From a virus, in IMG/VR virus record IMGVR_UViG_3300047476_000887, positions 1-26,515 of that record: a stretch of 26,515 nucleotides of DNA; one strand, written 5' to 3'. Numbering within the stretch: position 1 is the stretch's first letter; each line of letters starts with the position of its first letter. The notes beneath the pieces are model-generated. The model did not search any database. It was not told where the DNA came from and saw only the letters and a list, made by a program, of their open reading frames with translations. Made by a program: the position numbers and the translations under genes. Below are positions 7,702 through 15,372 of the stretch, piece by piece.

Positions 7702-9135
7702 ATGCAAGATAAATTACAACAAGAAGATACAGTATCTGCAGATAGAAAAATTCGTATCATTATTGACCCAAAAACTGGTAAGCGTAGACAGACTTCTTCA
7801 GTTGTGTCTAGACAAAACTTTGACTCAGAAAAATTTGGTAATCGTAATAAACAAGATGACGACGATATTGATAATGTAAAAGAGTCAACTATCCAGCCTA
7901 CAGGAACTAGTCAGATTGATGTTGGTGCAACTGAGCGAGCAGTTGATGCCGCTAAAGATAGTAAAAAAAGCTCTGGTCAGATTCAGTTTGTAACTGGAAA
8001 CCAACGAGTAACATCTTCAACCGCAATTGGGAACGCACAAAATATGGGTATCAAAAAAATCTCTGAGTCTATTGTTAAAAAAGCAATGGCGCAAGTTAAG
8101 GTAGATAAAAATGTCGGAACAGAAGAAATTCCAGTCGACGGATCATGTGGTAAACCTGCTTGTGAAATGGATAGTAATTCTAATTCTTCTAATGTTCCTA
8201 ATTCACGTGCTCGCCAGATGGCTAGACAAGCCATGAAGCATGTAAGAGAAGAACTTAAAGGCGACCAACACAAGTTGGACAAAAATAAGAACGGCAAACT
8301 AGACAAGCATGATTTTAAACTGCTACGTAAAGAAGAGCAAGGTTTGGCAGAAGGCTTGCCACAGACTCTACGCAAGGTTGTTCCTGGTTATGCCAAGCGT
8401 GAGATTGATAAAAAGATGGATGCTGGTAAGTTTGGCAAGACTGACGCCGATAAGGATGCCAACTTCCAACGCTATAAAAAGATTCAAGACAAGATCAAAG
8501 AGCAAGCTGTGGCGGAAGAAAAGAAACAATTGACCGAACTTAGTAGAGATACTCTGTTGAGTTATTCAAATAAGGTTTCATTGGATAGTCAAAAGCACTC
8601 TAAAGACCCAACCAAACGCAGTGGAGAAAAAGCAAGCCGTAGCGTTGCTGGTTATGCTAAAGCAAACAACAGACTCGAGAAGCCAGTTAAAGAAGAATCT
8701 GAACTTAAAGAAAAGAATGGATTGTGGGATAATATCCATGCCAAGCAGAAACGAATCAAAGCTGGTTCTGGTGAAAAAATGCGCAAGCCAGGGAGCGAAG
8801 GTGCCCCAACAGATGCTGCACTAAAAGCATCACAGAATAAACTTAATAAAGAGGAGACAACTATGTCCAAAACTTATGCTGACTTCGTTCAGCAACTACA
8901 AGAATATAATGCAAGCAAAGATGGTGTCTATCGTCATAAAGGCACTTATGGTGGTAGCTATGATTCTAGTGATGACGAAGATGATGACAAGCCAAAGGCA
9001 AAACCAGCTGATGCACCAAAGCGTGGTCGCGGTCGTCCAGCAGGTTCTAAGTCTGGCGCAAATCAAAAAGTAACAACTGGTAAGTCTTATGGTGGCATCG
9101 CTACACATACTCTAAGCCTACCTAACTCAAAATAA
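7702..9135 (+). CDS. Mosaic phage protein with an EF-hand-like loop and AT-hook-like tail
   Basis: This 477-residue hydrophilic, Lys-rich protein looks like a string of short modules. They are an N-terminal DPKTGKRR segment; a Cys pair (DGSCGKPACEMD, about 148-160); a canonical EF-hand calcium loop DKNKNGKLDKHD (about 193-204); a VPGYAKREIDKKMDAGKFGK block; a LTELSRDTLLSYSNKVS block; a GLWDNIHAKQKRIKAGSGEK block; an acidic run; and a GRGRPAGSK AT-hook-like tail. From memory, similar blocks recur in different orders in proteins of aquatic T4-like phages. No catalytic motif is seen. An internal in-frame start with a strong SD lies at 8863 (separate entry). A structural or internal-head role is inferred from context. 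Confidence 0.65.
   Translation: MQDKLQQEDTVSADRKIRIIIDPKTGKRRQTSSVVSRQNFDSEKFGNRNKQDDDDIDNVKESTIQPTGTSQIDVGATERAVDAAKDSKKSSGQIQFVTGNQRVTSSTAIGNAQNMGIKKISESIVKKAMAQVKVDKNVGTEEIPVDGSCGKPACEMDSNSNSSNVPNSRARQMARQAMKHVREELKGDQHKLDKNKNGKLDKHDFKLLRKEEQGLAEGLPQTLRKVVPGYAKREIDKKMDAGKFGKTDADKDANFQRYKKIQDKIKEQAVAEEKKQLTELSRDTLLSYSNKVSLDSQKHSKDPTKRSGEKASRSVAGYAKANNRLEKPVKEESELKEKNGLWDNIHAKQKRIKAGSGEKMRKPGSEGAPTDAALKASQNKLNKEETTMSKTYADFVQQLQEYNASKDGVYRHKGTYGGSYDSSDDEDDDKPKAKPADAPKRGRGRPAGSKSGANQKVTTGKSYGGIATHTLSLPNSK
8863..9135 (+). CDS. Candidate internal in-frame gene product (90 aa, AT-hook-like)
   Basis: ATG 8863 sits inside the gene at 7702 in the same frame, six bases after GAGGAG (8851-8856), one of the better SD sequences in this region. 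The product starts MSKTYADFVQQLQE, reminiscent of T4 MKTYQEFIAE. An acidic run (SSDDEDDD) and the basic GRGRPAGSK follow. Separate translation would give a small DNA-binding-type protein that could be packaged. Alternatively the SD-like bases merely encode Lys-Glu-Glu-Thr, or two once-separate genes have fused. Proteomics of virions would decide. Confidence 0.4.
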   Translation: MSKTYADFVQQLQEYNASKDGVYRHKGTYGGSYDSSDDEDDDKPKAKPADAPKRGRGRPAGSKSGANQKVTTGKSYGGIATHTLSLPNSK

Positions 9136-9149
9136 TCAAGGAGATTAAT

Positions 9150-9431
9150 ATGTCACTATGGTCTAACACAGATGCTGCTAACAGCAAACCAAAATATCTA
9201 AGCGACGCTGAAAAGGCACTAACTGCTGGTGTTTCTGTTGAAGAAGCGCAAGTAGCTGCTAACAAAGCTAAAGGTGTTCAACACCCAGGTTGGGTTCGTA
9301 ATATTACTTACACTGATCAGCACGGTAATGTAAGAAACAAAACTGAAACTCTAGTTGCAATGGGCTCTATGGTTCAAGCTGGTGGCGACTTACCAGCTGA
9401 CGATACTACAATCGGTATTGATCCAGCCTAA
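9150..9431 (+). CDS. Small putative virion structural protein
   Basis: The 93-residue protein begins MSLWSNTDAANSKPKYLSD and contains HPGWVRNITYTD and ETLVAMGSM. From memory this combination is typical of small structural-type proteins in T4-like aquatic phages. AAGGAG precedes ATG 9150 at good spacing. It is the last gene of the first plus-strand block and is followed at once by a stem-loop. No membrane or export signal is seen. The exact position in the virion is unknown. Confidence 0.6.
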   Translation: MSLWSNTDAANSKPKYLSDAEKALTAGVSVEEAQVAANKAKGVQHPGWVRNITYTDQHGNVRNKTETLVAMGSMVQAGGDLPADDTTIGIDPA

Positions 9432-9448
9432 TAAATAATCATGAAGTT

Positions 9449-9475
9449 GGGAGGGATTTGTTCCCTCCCGTTTTA
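9449..9475 (+). terminator. Stem-loop, likely terminator (or leader hairpin)
   Basis: GGGAGGGA (9449-9456) pairs perfectly with TCCCTCCC (9462-9469) around a five-base loop and is followed by GTTTTATG. This looks like an intrinsic terminator ending the head-protein block, though the T-run is short. An AATAAATA box at 9430-9437 precedes it. If that box is a late promoter, the hairpin would lie near the 5' end of the transcript for the gene at 9487. Confidence 0.65.
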
Positions 9476-9486
9476 TGTGAGATAGA

Positions 9487-9888
9487 ATGATCAGTGAAAA
9501 GTTGAACGAGAATAATTTTCTTTTATTCGCAATGAATCATTACGATAACCCCCAATGCCACAGCCTTGAGGAGTTTGACGATGATCTAAAAAAGTTCTTA
9601 TATCTTAAGAAACTTATAACTCGTTATAAGAAAGATAATGATTTAAAAGAACGTTTAATTTTAAATCATATTATTGTTCTGTATAATGTTTTCGGAGTCA
9701 GTGCAACAAAGATGTTGTTTTATAAAATTGACAAAGATAACTGGGACGTTCTTGTAACCTTTTTAGTTTATCTTGGGCATATGCCTGAAGAACTACCTGA
9801 ATATAATATCATACTATCTGACATAAAACTAGATGAAAAAGTTATTGCCGTTCTAAGGAAACTTACTAATGAATCAATTATTGGATAG
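9487..9888 (+). CDS. Conserved-type T4-like phage protein of unknown function
   Basis: The 133-residue, largely helical protein (NNFLLFAMNHYDNPQCHS near the start, LNHIIVLYNVFGVSATKML in the middle) resembles a short protein I recall from many T4-like aquatic phages, with no known function. There is no membrane segment, signal peptide or catalytic motif. The SD is weak (GTGAGA at 9477). Its 3' end overlaps the next gene by 20 bases, implying coupled translation. It follows the stem-loop at 9449. Confidence 0.65.
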   Translation: MISEKLNENNFLLFAMNHYDNPQCHSLEEFDDDLKKFLYLKKLITRYKKDNDLKERLILNHIIVLYNVFGVSATKMLFYKIDKDNWDVLVTFLVYLGHMPEELPEYNIILSDIKLDEKVIAVLRKLTNESIIG

Positions 9889-10429
9889 ACAATATACCTT
9901 AAAGATTCTTAAAATGCTGGCGACAGATTTTAAGGATATGGATGCATACAAGCAGGGTATTATTGATGCAGATGGTAAAGTTCTTAAGAAGTCTTATCAA
10001 TTAAAGACTCAGAAAGAACGCCAAGCATATACTTATCTAGATCGCCTTATTGTTATTTTAAAGAAGGCAATCAAACAAAACGAAAAGCGTGGAGACTTTA
10101 CTCTTACACGTGCTCTTTCTCCAGCTCTATGGGTTGTTCGTGAACAGCTTGAAGCTGGTTCAAAAGCAACAGTTGATGTTGAATCTAAGTATAATAAGTT
10201 GTATGATTTAGATATTTGTTTAGCAGAAGAAGAAATTATTGTTGAACAATTTCTAAAAGAAGACGGTGGTGCACCAGCTGCCGCTGTTGTATCTTCTCCA
10301 ACAAATAACACTATGGGTGTTGCTGGTCTTCGCGCTGATGATGGTCCAGTTGTACATCAAAAAGATATTAAGAAGTTTAGAACAATGGCAAGACGTTCTA
10401 TGCCAAAGTTAAAAGAGGTTAAACCATAA
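9869..10429 (+). CDS. Conserved-type phage protein of unknown function
   Basis: The 186-residue protein has an N-terminal helical region containing FKDMDAYKQGIIDADGKVLKK, a pattern I recall from unknown T4-like proteins. An acidic segment (DLDICLAEEEIIVEQF), an Ala/Pro linker and a basic C-terminus (KKFRTMARRSMPKLKEVK) follow. No enzymatic motif is seen. AAGGA (9855-9859) lies nine bases before ATG 9869, inside the end of the previous gene. The stop overlaps the start of the i-spanin gene (TAATG). A virion or assembly role is possible from context but not shown. Confidence 0.6.
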   Translation: MNQLLDRQYTLKILKMLATDFKDMDAYKQGIIDADGKVLKKSYQLKTQKERQAYTYLDRLIVILKKAIKQNEKRGDFTLTRALSPALWVVREQLEAGSKATVDVESKYNKLYDLDICLAEEEIIVEQFLKEDGGAPAAAVVSSPTNNTMGVAGLRADDGPVVHQKDIKKFRTMARRSMPKLKEVKP

Positions 10430-10857
10430 TGTGGATTCTTGACTTCCTTCCTGGTTGGATTTTTACTCTAATCACTCTAGCTGGCGCAGGTGCTTACCTA
10501 GTCACGGAAGTATTAGGTAAAGTTCCTTTTGTTGCTCAATACCTGCGTGCTATTCGTGCTGGTGCTATCATTGCGCTAGTTTTTGGCGTTTACATGATGG
10601 GTGGATCGGCAAATCAAGAAAAGTGGGAAGCAAGAGTAAAAGAACTAGAGGCAAAGGTAGCAATCTCTGAAGAGCAAAGTAAGAATGCTAATGCTAAAAT
10701 TGATTCCAAGATAAAAGAAAAGACAAAAGTTATCAAGGAAACAGAGTACATTATACAAGAAAAGATTGTACAGATAAAAGAACAAATTGACGAGAAGTGT
10801 GAAATACCAGCTGAAGCAATTAAACTGCTAAATGAATCAGCGGAGGAAAGAAAATGA
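10429..10857 (+). CDS. Putative i-spanin (inner-membrane spanin, Rz-like)
   Basis: The 142-residue protein has two hydrophobic segments (about 8-27 and 43-60) and then a long charged coiled-coil region (about 62-130). It overlaps by four bases (ATGA) a small lipoprotein gene, the typical arrangement of two-component spanins. Spanins join inner and outer membranes during the last step of lysis in Gram-negative hosts. Two membrane segments instead of one is unusual compared with lambda Rz, but I recall this form in T4-like aquatic phages. The endolysin is about 12 kb away on the other strand. Confidence 0.75.
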   Translation: MWILDFLPGWIFTLITLAGAGAYLVTEVLGKVPFVAQYLRAIRAGAIIALVFGVYMMGGSANQEKWEARVKELEAKVAISEEQSKNANAKIDSKIKEKTKVIKETEYIIQEKIVQIKEQIDEKCEIPAEAIKLLNESAEERK

Positions 10858-11114
10858 AATACACACTATTAATTTTGCCATTCCTATTAGTTGGCTGTAT
10901 GGCCACTCCCGTTAAACGTAATTTTCCTGAGATGCCACAAGAACTAAAGGTAGCTTGCCCTGATTTGCAAAAGATTAAAAACGATGCAAAACTAAGCGAT
11001 GTTATCTCAACTGTTTCTTCTAACTACTCACAATACCATGAATGTCGTGCAAGAGTAGATGCTTGGAACCAGTGGTACAATACTCAGAAAGAAATATTCG
11101 AAAGTGTAAAATAA
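10854..11114 (+). CDS. Putative o-spanin (outer-membrane lipoprotein, Rz1-like)
   Basis: The 86-residue protein starts with a lipoprotein signal peptide. The hydrophobic stretch ends in LVGC, with Cys15 as the lipidation site. The mature part has a Cys pair and a CRARVDAWNQWYNTQ segment near residues 61-75, typical of o-spanins in this phage group. AGGAAAG precedes ATG 10854, which overlaps the end of the i-spanin gene. The two products would form the periplasm-spanning complex. Unlike lambda Rz1, it is not nested inside its partner and is not Pro-rich. Confidence 0.8.
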   Translation: MKYTLLILPFLLVGCMATPVKRNFPEMPQELKVACPDLQKIKNDAKLSDVISTVSSNYSQYHECRARVDAWNQWYNTQKEIFESVK

Positions 11115-11115
11115 A

Positions 11116-11589
11116 ATGGCAGTCGAAACTGAAGTAGAAGTTCTTAAGAGCGTTGTTACTAAATTAGATACATCAATTGAAAAGATAGCACAAGTTAGCG
11201 GTGATATCGGTAAGATTCTTGCTGTACATGAACAAAGATTAGATAGTATTGAAAAAGTGTCAGACCAAAGGAACGAAGAAATTAAAGAGATACACTCTCG
11301 TATAACTACACAAACCCGAGAAGTTGTGGACAAGATTGATCAATTACAATCTAGATTAGAACATAAGATGAACGCTGCTGCGATTGCGTCAAAAGAGCAG
11401 CACGAGTCTATCCAAAGGGCTATGCAAGAAGATATTAAAAAAGTAACTTCTACCATAGACAGTGACATGAACAAGATCTCAGAAAGAGTAGATACTCTTG
11501 AAAGATGGCGCTGGATGATTGCAGGCGGTGCTGTTGTTCTGGGTTTTGTAATTGGAAACACAGGTTTATTTACCAAGCTGTTTGGTTAA
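11116..11589 (+). CDS. Coiled-coil protein with C-terminal membrane anchor
   Basis: The 157-residue protein is almost entirely heptad-like coiled coil (about 5-130), followed by RWRWMIAGGAVVLGFVIG, a single hydrophobic anchor near the C-terminus. This topology resembles the XhlA-type accessory lysis proteins and similar proteins that follow spanin genes, but homology cannot be shown by eye. It starts one base after the o-spanin stop, so it is in the same operon. A lysis or membrane-tethering role is an inference from context. A similar topology, with the anchor at the N-terminal side, occurs in the gene at 21496. Confidence 0.6.
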   Translation: MAVETEVEVLKSVVTKLDTSIEKIAQVSGDIGKILAVHEQRLDSIEKVSDQRNEEIKEIHSRITTQTREVVDKIDQLQSRLEHKMNAAAIASKEQHESIQRAMQEDIKKVTSTIDSDMNKISERVDTLERWRWMIAGGAVVLGFVIGNTGLFTKLFG

Positions 11590-11597
11590 AATAAAAC

Positions 11598-11626
11598 TTG
11601 CTTTTTATCATCGCATAGGGTATAAT
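11598..11626 (+). promoter_or_regulatory. Sigma70-type promoter for the primase/thyX/nrd operon
   Basis: TTGCTT (11598-11603) and TATAAT (11621-11626) are separated by exactly 17 bases, with GGG directly before the -10. Start of transcription is expected near 11633, about 20 bases before the primase ATG. An inverted repeat GCATAG (11613-11618) / CTATGC (11631-11636) brackets the -10 and could be a protein-binding operator. Host-polymerase recognition suggests early expression of the downstream replication genes. Confidence 0.75.
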
Positions 11627-11652
11627 CACTCTATGCTACTTGAGATTACATC

Positions 11653-12678
11653 ATGCTATACATTGACGCCAAATATACTTCCATTCTTGGAAGTCAACTA
11701 AGAAATTTCCGAACTGTAAAGCCGTATCTCTGGAACTTTTCGTGTCCAGTTTGTGGCGACAGTTCATCCAAGAAAACCAAAGCACGTGGTTATATCTTTC
11801 AGATGAAATCTGAACTGGTATTTAAGTGTCACAACTGTGGTCTTTCTTGCAATTTTGGAAACCTTTTAAAGCGTGTAAACAGTTCGCTCTATGACGAGTA
11901 TGTCCTAGAGCGATACAAAGAAAACGCATCGAAATATACTGATCATCGAGACGTTGGTAAAATCTTACCAAAAGAAACCGCAAAGGTTGTAGAATGGGAA
12001 GACGAGATATTGTCTTCCCTTAAACGTCTTGACAAACTTGATCGTGAGCACCCTGCGGTCAAGTATGTTGCTAAAAGAAAAATCCCAGATAAGTTTTGGA
12101 ACAAATTATACTTTGCTCCAAGGTTTAAATCATTCGTCAATAGTGTGGAGCCAAAGTTTCAAGAACCTATTGTTGACGAACATCCACGCATGATCATCCC
12201 ATACTTTAACAAGCATGGTAAATGTTTTGCCTTTCAAGGCAGAGCATACGGTGACGAGCAACCTAAGTATTACACCATCAAAGTTGGTGAAGATGTCGAA
12301 AAGATTTATGGTCTTGATCGAGTAGATTATGGTAAACGTATCTATGTAGTTGAAGGACCAATTGATAGTCTTTTCTTACCGAATGCGATTGCAGTTTCAG
12401 GTGCAAGTTTTGATACACCTACTATCCGTCAGTTGCTTACTAACGCAACAATCGTAATGGATAACGAACCTCGCAACAAAGACATCGTAAAACAACTTGA
12501 TAAGTACATCAAATTAGGTTATAATGTAGTGATGTACCCAGACCACGTCCAAGAGAAAGATATTAATGATATGATTTTGGCTGGTCGCTCTCAAGGTGAA
12601 ATTCTTGAACTCATAAATACGAATACCTTTTCAGGTATGTCGGCTAAATTACGTTTTGCAGATTGGAGAAAAGATTGA
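11653..12678 (+). CDS. 61: DNA primase, T4 gp61-type
   Basis: The 341-residue protein has an N-terminal zinc-binding domain with Cys31, Cys34, Cys59 and Cys62 (CPVCG and CHNCG). A DnaG/TOPRIM-type catalytic region follows, with VVEGPIDS (Glu234) and IVMDNEP (Asp270) as the metal-binding elements. This is the layout of the T4 primase, which makes short RNA primers with the gp41 helicase on the lagging strand. A sigma70-type promoter lies just upstream. The 3' end overlaps the thyX start by four bases (TTGA). A CATAAATA box plus stem-loop lies inside the last codons at 12612-12638. Confidence 0.9.
   Translation: MLYIDAKYTSILGSQLRNFRTVKPYLWNFSCPVCGDSSSKKTKARGYIFQMKSELVFKCHNCGLSCNFGNLLKRVNSSLYDEYVLERYKENASKYTDHRDVGKILPKETAKVVEWEDEILSSLKRLDKLDREHPAVKYVAKRKIPDKFWNKLYFAPRFKSFVNSVEPKFQEPIVDEHPRMIIPYFNKHGKCFAFQGRAYGDEQPKYYTIKVGEDVEKIYGLDRVDYGKRIYVVEGPIDSLFLPNAIAVSGASFDTPTIRQLLTNATIVMDNEPRNKDIVKQLDKYIKLGYNVVMYPDHVQEKDINDMILAGRSQGEILELINTNTFSGMSAKLRFADWRKD
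12612..12638 (+). promoter_or_regulatory. Candidate late promoter box with stem-loop before thyX
   Basis: CATAAATA (12612-12619) is followed three bases later by ATACCT (12623-12628), loop TTTC, AGGTAT (12633-12638). It lies in the primase coding region, about 56 bases before the thyX TTG start. The predicted +1 falls at the base of the stem (about 12625). It could give the thyX-nrd genes a second, late transcript. Chance occurrence in coding DNA is possible. Confidence 0.4.
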
Positions 12679-13364
12679 AAGTTAAATTGATTAGTTATTC
12701 GAAGCCATCCCGTGCTATGTATGATGAGGGTCTAACAGATGCACAAGAGCTAATTGCTTTTTGCGCTCGCGTAAGCAACCCAACCAATCAGTTCAACGTA
12801 GAAACAGCGGATAAATTAATTCGTTATTTAATTAAACACAAACACTGGTCACCCTTAGAAATGGTAAGTGCCTGTCTCGAAATTGAAACAACTAGAGATA
12901 TTGCTCGCCAAATTTTACGTCATCGTTCTTTTTCATTCCAGGAGTTCAGCCAAAGATACGCTGACCCAACTAAAGAAATCGGCCAAGCATTTACATTACG
13001 TGAAGCTAGATTTCAAGATACTAAGAATCGCCAGAACAGCGTAGAGTTTGATGAGACAGATGAAGCTCAGCGTCTATTAGCAATTGAATGGGAACGTGCA
13101 CAAAAGCGTGTTCTGTATGCAGTTGAAAAAGAATACAAATGGGCTATTGAGAATGGCATTGCCAAAGAACAAGCCAGAGCAGTACTGCCAGAAGGACTGA
13201 CTGTTTCGCGCTTATATATGAATGGTACTTTGCGTAGCTGGATTCATTTTATTGATTTAAGATCTAGCAACGGCACACAAAAAGAACATATGGAAGTTGC
13301 AAGAGAATGTGCAAAGATTATTGCTGAAGCATTCCCTATGTCAACCGAATTTATCAATAACTAA
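12675..13364 (+). CDS. thyX: Flavin-dependent thymidylate synthase ThyX
   Basis: The 229-residue protein carries the ThyX signature, here RHRSFSFQEFSQRYA at residues 82-96 (family pattern RHRxxSxNxxSxRY, with Gln in place of the usual Asn). ThyX makes dTMP from dUMP using methylene-tetrahydrofolate and reduced FAD, usually as a homotetramer. I start it at TTG 12675, six bases after GGAG (12665-12668) and overlapping the primase stop as TTGA. The upstream TTG at 12663 would precede that SD. An N-terminus of MKVKLISYSKP then fits the family. It is followed directly by nrdA, forming a dNTP supply group. Confidence 0.92.
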   Translation: MKVKLISYSKPSRAMYDEGLTDAQELIAFCARVSNPTNQFNVETADKLIRYLIKHKHWSPLEMVSACLEIETTRDIARQILRHRSFSFQEFSQRYADPTKEIGQAFTLREARFQDTKNRQNSVEFDETDEAQRLLAIEWERAQKRVLYAVEKEYKWAIENGIAKEQARAVLPEGLTVSRLYMNGTLRSWIHFIDLRSSNGTQKEHMEVARECAKIIAEAFPMSTEFINN

Positions 13365-13380
13365 AATAAAAGGAAATTCT

Positions 13381-15180
13381 ATGCAAGAAGTTGTGCATGG
13401 CATAAAGGTAGACTATTCTCGAGATGAATTGTTTGACGAGCTAGGAAAGATTAGATTAAAAGAAAGTTATATGAGAGACGATGAAGTCTCTCCACAAGAA
13501 AGATTTGCATACGTTTCTAGTAAGTTTGGTAGTAATCCTGAACATGCTCAGCGTTTGTATGATTACTCAAGCAATCACTGGTTGTCTTATGCTACTCCGA
13601 TCCTGTCATTTGGTCGTAGTAAGCGTGGTCTTCCTATCTCTTGCTTTTTAAATTACATTGAAGATACAGCGGAGGGTTTAGTTGATAACCTTAGTGAAAC
13701 TAATTGGCTTAGTATGCTTGGCGGTGGTGTTGGCATCGGTTTTGGTATCCGTTCGGCGGACGATAAGTCGACTGGAGTTATGCCTCACCTCAAAATGTAC
13801 GATGCGTCTAGTCTGGCTTATCGTCAGGGACGTACTCGTCGTGGCTCTTATGCTGCTTACCTCGATATTAGTCATCCAGACATTATTAATTTCTTAGAGA
13901 TGCGCAAGCCAACGGGCGATCAAAACATGCGCTGCTTGAACCTGCACCATGGTATTAATATCCCTGATGCGTTTATGGAAATTATCGAGCGCTGTATGAT
14001 TGATGCAGAAGCTGATGACTCTTGGAATCTAGTTGATCCAGCCTCTAAAGAAGTTCGTGAAACTGTATCAGCTAAAGAATTATGGCAGCGTATCCTTGAG
14101 ATGCGTATGCAGACTGGTGAACCATACCTGCACTTTATCGATGAGTCCAACCGCAAGTTACCTCAACACTTAAAAGATCTGGGTTTAAGAGTCAATCAGT
14201 CTAACTTATGTTCAGAAATTATTTTACCAACAAACGAAGAACGTACAGCGGTTTGCTGCCTGTCTTCATTGAACTTAGAATACTATGATGAATGGAAGTC
14301 AAACACTCTTTTCCTTCGTGATATTGCAGAAATGCTTGACAATGTTCTTCAGTATTTTATTGATAATGCACCTACCGCAATCGAACGTGCAAAGTTCTCG
14401 GCCATGCGTGAGCGATCAATCGGTATCGGTGCGTTGGGTTGGCATGCCCTGCTACAAAGAAAAATGATTCCTTGGGAATCCAGCATGGCAGTTGGACTTA
14501 ATAAGACAATCTTCTCAGAAGTAAGGGTTAAATTAGATGAAGCTAATCAACAACTTGGACTGGAAAGAGGTGAAGCACCTGACGCTAAAGGCACTGGTAA
14601 TCGTTTCAGCCATCTCATGGCAATTGCTCCCAATGCTAGTTCTTCCATTCTTATGGGCAATACCTCTCCTAGTATTGAACCTTATAGGGCTAACGCTTAT
14701 CGCCAAGACACTCTATCGGGTTCTCACTTAAATAAGAACAGATACTTGGATAAGATTATTCAAGAGAAGGCTAAGAATGAGAAAGAAGATTGGGCTGAAG
14801 ACGTATGGCGTTCAATTATTGCGAATGATGGTTCGGTTCAGCACTTGGATTGGATGGACGACTGGACAAAAGATGTTTTCAAGACATCTATGGAAATTGA
14901 CCAGCGTTGGGTCGTCCAGCATGCCGCAGACAGGCAAGTATATATAGACCAGGCGCAGTCACTGAACGTGTTCTTTAGACCTGACTCGCATATCAAATAT
15001 ATCCACGCTGTACACTTTATGGCTTGGAAAGAAAAATTAAAGACTATGTACTACTGTCGTTCTGACAAGATCGCTAAAGCTGATAAAGTTTCTAAGCGAA
15101 TTGAGCGTGAAGTTATTAAAGAAATCGACTTAACAGCTATGACAGGCGATGATTCTGTCTGCTTAGCCTGCGAAGGGTAA
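13381..15180 (+). CDS. nrdA: Ribonucleotide reductase large subunit, class I, phage type
   Basis: The 599-residue protein shows the class I large-subunit active site: Cys88 (ISCF), the NLCSE motif with Asn275, Cys277 and Glu279, the second redox cysteine at CCLSSLN (about 293), the paired radical-transfer tyrosines Tyr557-Tyr558 (MYYC), and the C-terminal redox Cys pair CLAC (594/597). It reduces ribonucleoside diphosphates with the NrdB partner encoded downstream. It is shorter than E. coli NrdA (about 760) and appears to lack the N-terminal ATP-cone, so overall dATP feedback inhibition is probably absent. AAGGAA precedes ATG 13381; a start at 13297 would overlap thyX by 68 bases and is rejected. 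Confidence 0.95.
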   Translation: MQEVVHGIKVDYSRDELFDELGKIRLKESYMRDDEVSPQERFAYVSSKFGSNPEHAQRLYDYSSNHWLSYATPILSFGRSKRGLPISCFLNYIEDTAEGLVDNLSETNWLSMLGGGVGIGFGIRSADDKSTGVMPHLKMYDASSLAYRQGRTRRGSYAAYLDISHPDIINFLEMRKPTGDQNMRCLNLHHGINIPDAFMEIIERCMIDAEADDSWNLVDPASKEVRETVSAKELWQRILEMRMQTGEPYLHFIDESNRKLPQHLKDLGLRVNQSNLCSEIILPTNEERTAVCCLSSLNLEYYDEWKSNTLFLRDIAEMLDNVLQYFIDNAPTAIERAKFSAMRERSIGIGALGWHALLQRKMIPWESSMAVGLNKTIFSEVRVKLDEANQQLGLERGEAPDAKGTGNRFSHLMAIAPNASSSILMGNTSPSIEPYRANAYRQDTLSGSHLNKNRYLDKIIQEKAKNEKEDWAEDVWRSIIANDGSVQHLDWMDDWTKDVFKTSMEIDQRWVVQHAADRQVYIDQAQSLNVFFRPDSHIKYIHAVHFMAWKEKLKTMYYCRSDKIAKADKVSKRIEREVIKEIDLTAMTGDDSVCLACEG

Positions 15181-15182
15181 TC

Positions 15183-15371
15183 ATGGACGCATACGATATC
15201 TCTGAGAAAATTAAAAAATACTGGATGGACTTAGTTCCTAAGAACAGTGGTGAAATTAGTAAAAGTCATCATGAAATCAAAGTAATTGTTTTAACATCTG
15301 AGGGATATCGTGAAGTCACTGGTGTTAGAATAGACAACAATAAAATACAACTAGTATTAGACGAGGAATAA
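15183..15371 (+). CDS. Small protein between nrdA and nrdB, unknown function
   Basis: This 62-residue acidic protein begins three bases after the nrdA stop region and ends one base before the nrdB ATG, so it is cotranscribed with both. The second half (KVIVLTSEGYREVTGVRID) looks like a small beta unit. The 3' end of its coding region supplies the GAGGAA SD for nrdB. There is no Cys pair, so it is not a glutaredoxin. A role in the reductase complex is only suggested by position. Confidence 0.65.
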   Translation: MDAYDISEKIKKYWMDLVPKNSGEISKSHHEIKVIVLTSEGYREVTGVRIDNNKIQLVLDEE

Positions 15372-15372
15372 A

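Noticed and set aside
7983-8375. Minus-strand ORF of 130 codons inside the mosaic gene
   Set aside because: It is antisense to a well-supported gene, is Ser/Leu/Cys-rich as expected for the reverse of Lys/Glu-rich coding DNA, and has no SD or promoter.
8309-8824. Plus-strand ORFs in other frames inside the mosaic gene
   Set aside because: No codon-usage shift or good SD accompanies them, unlike the case at 18399. They look like shadows of Lys-rich coding DNA.
9430-9437. AATAAATA as a firm late promoter for the gene at 9487
   Set aside because: The hairpin begins 11 bases later and is followed by a T-run, so a terminator explains the site at least as well. Only mentioned in the terminator entry.
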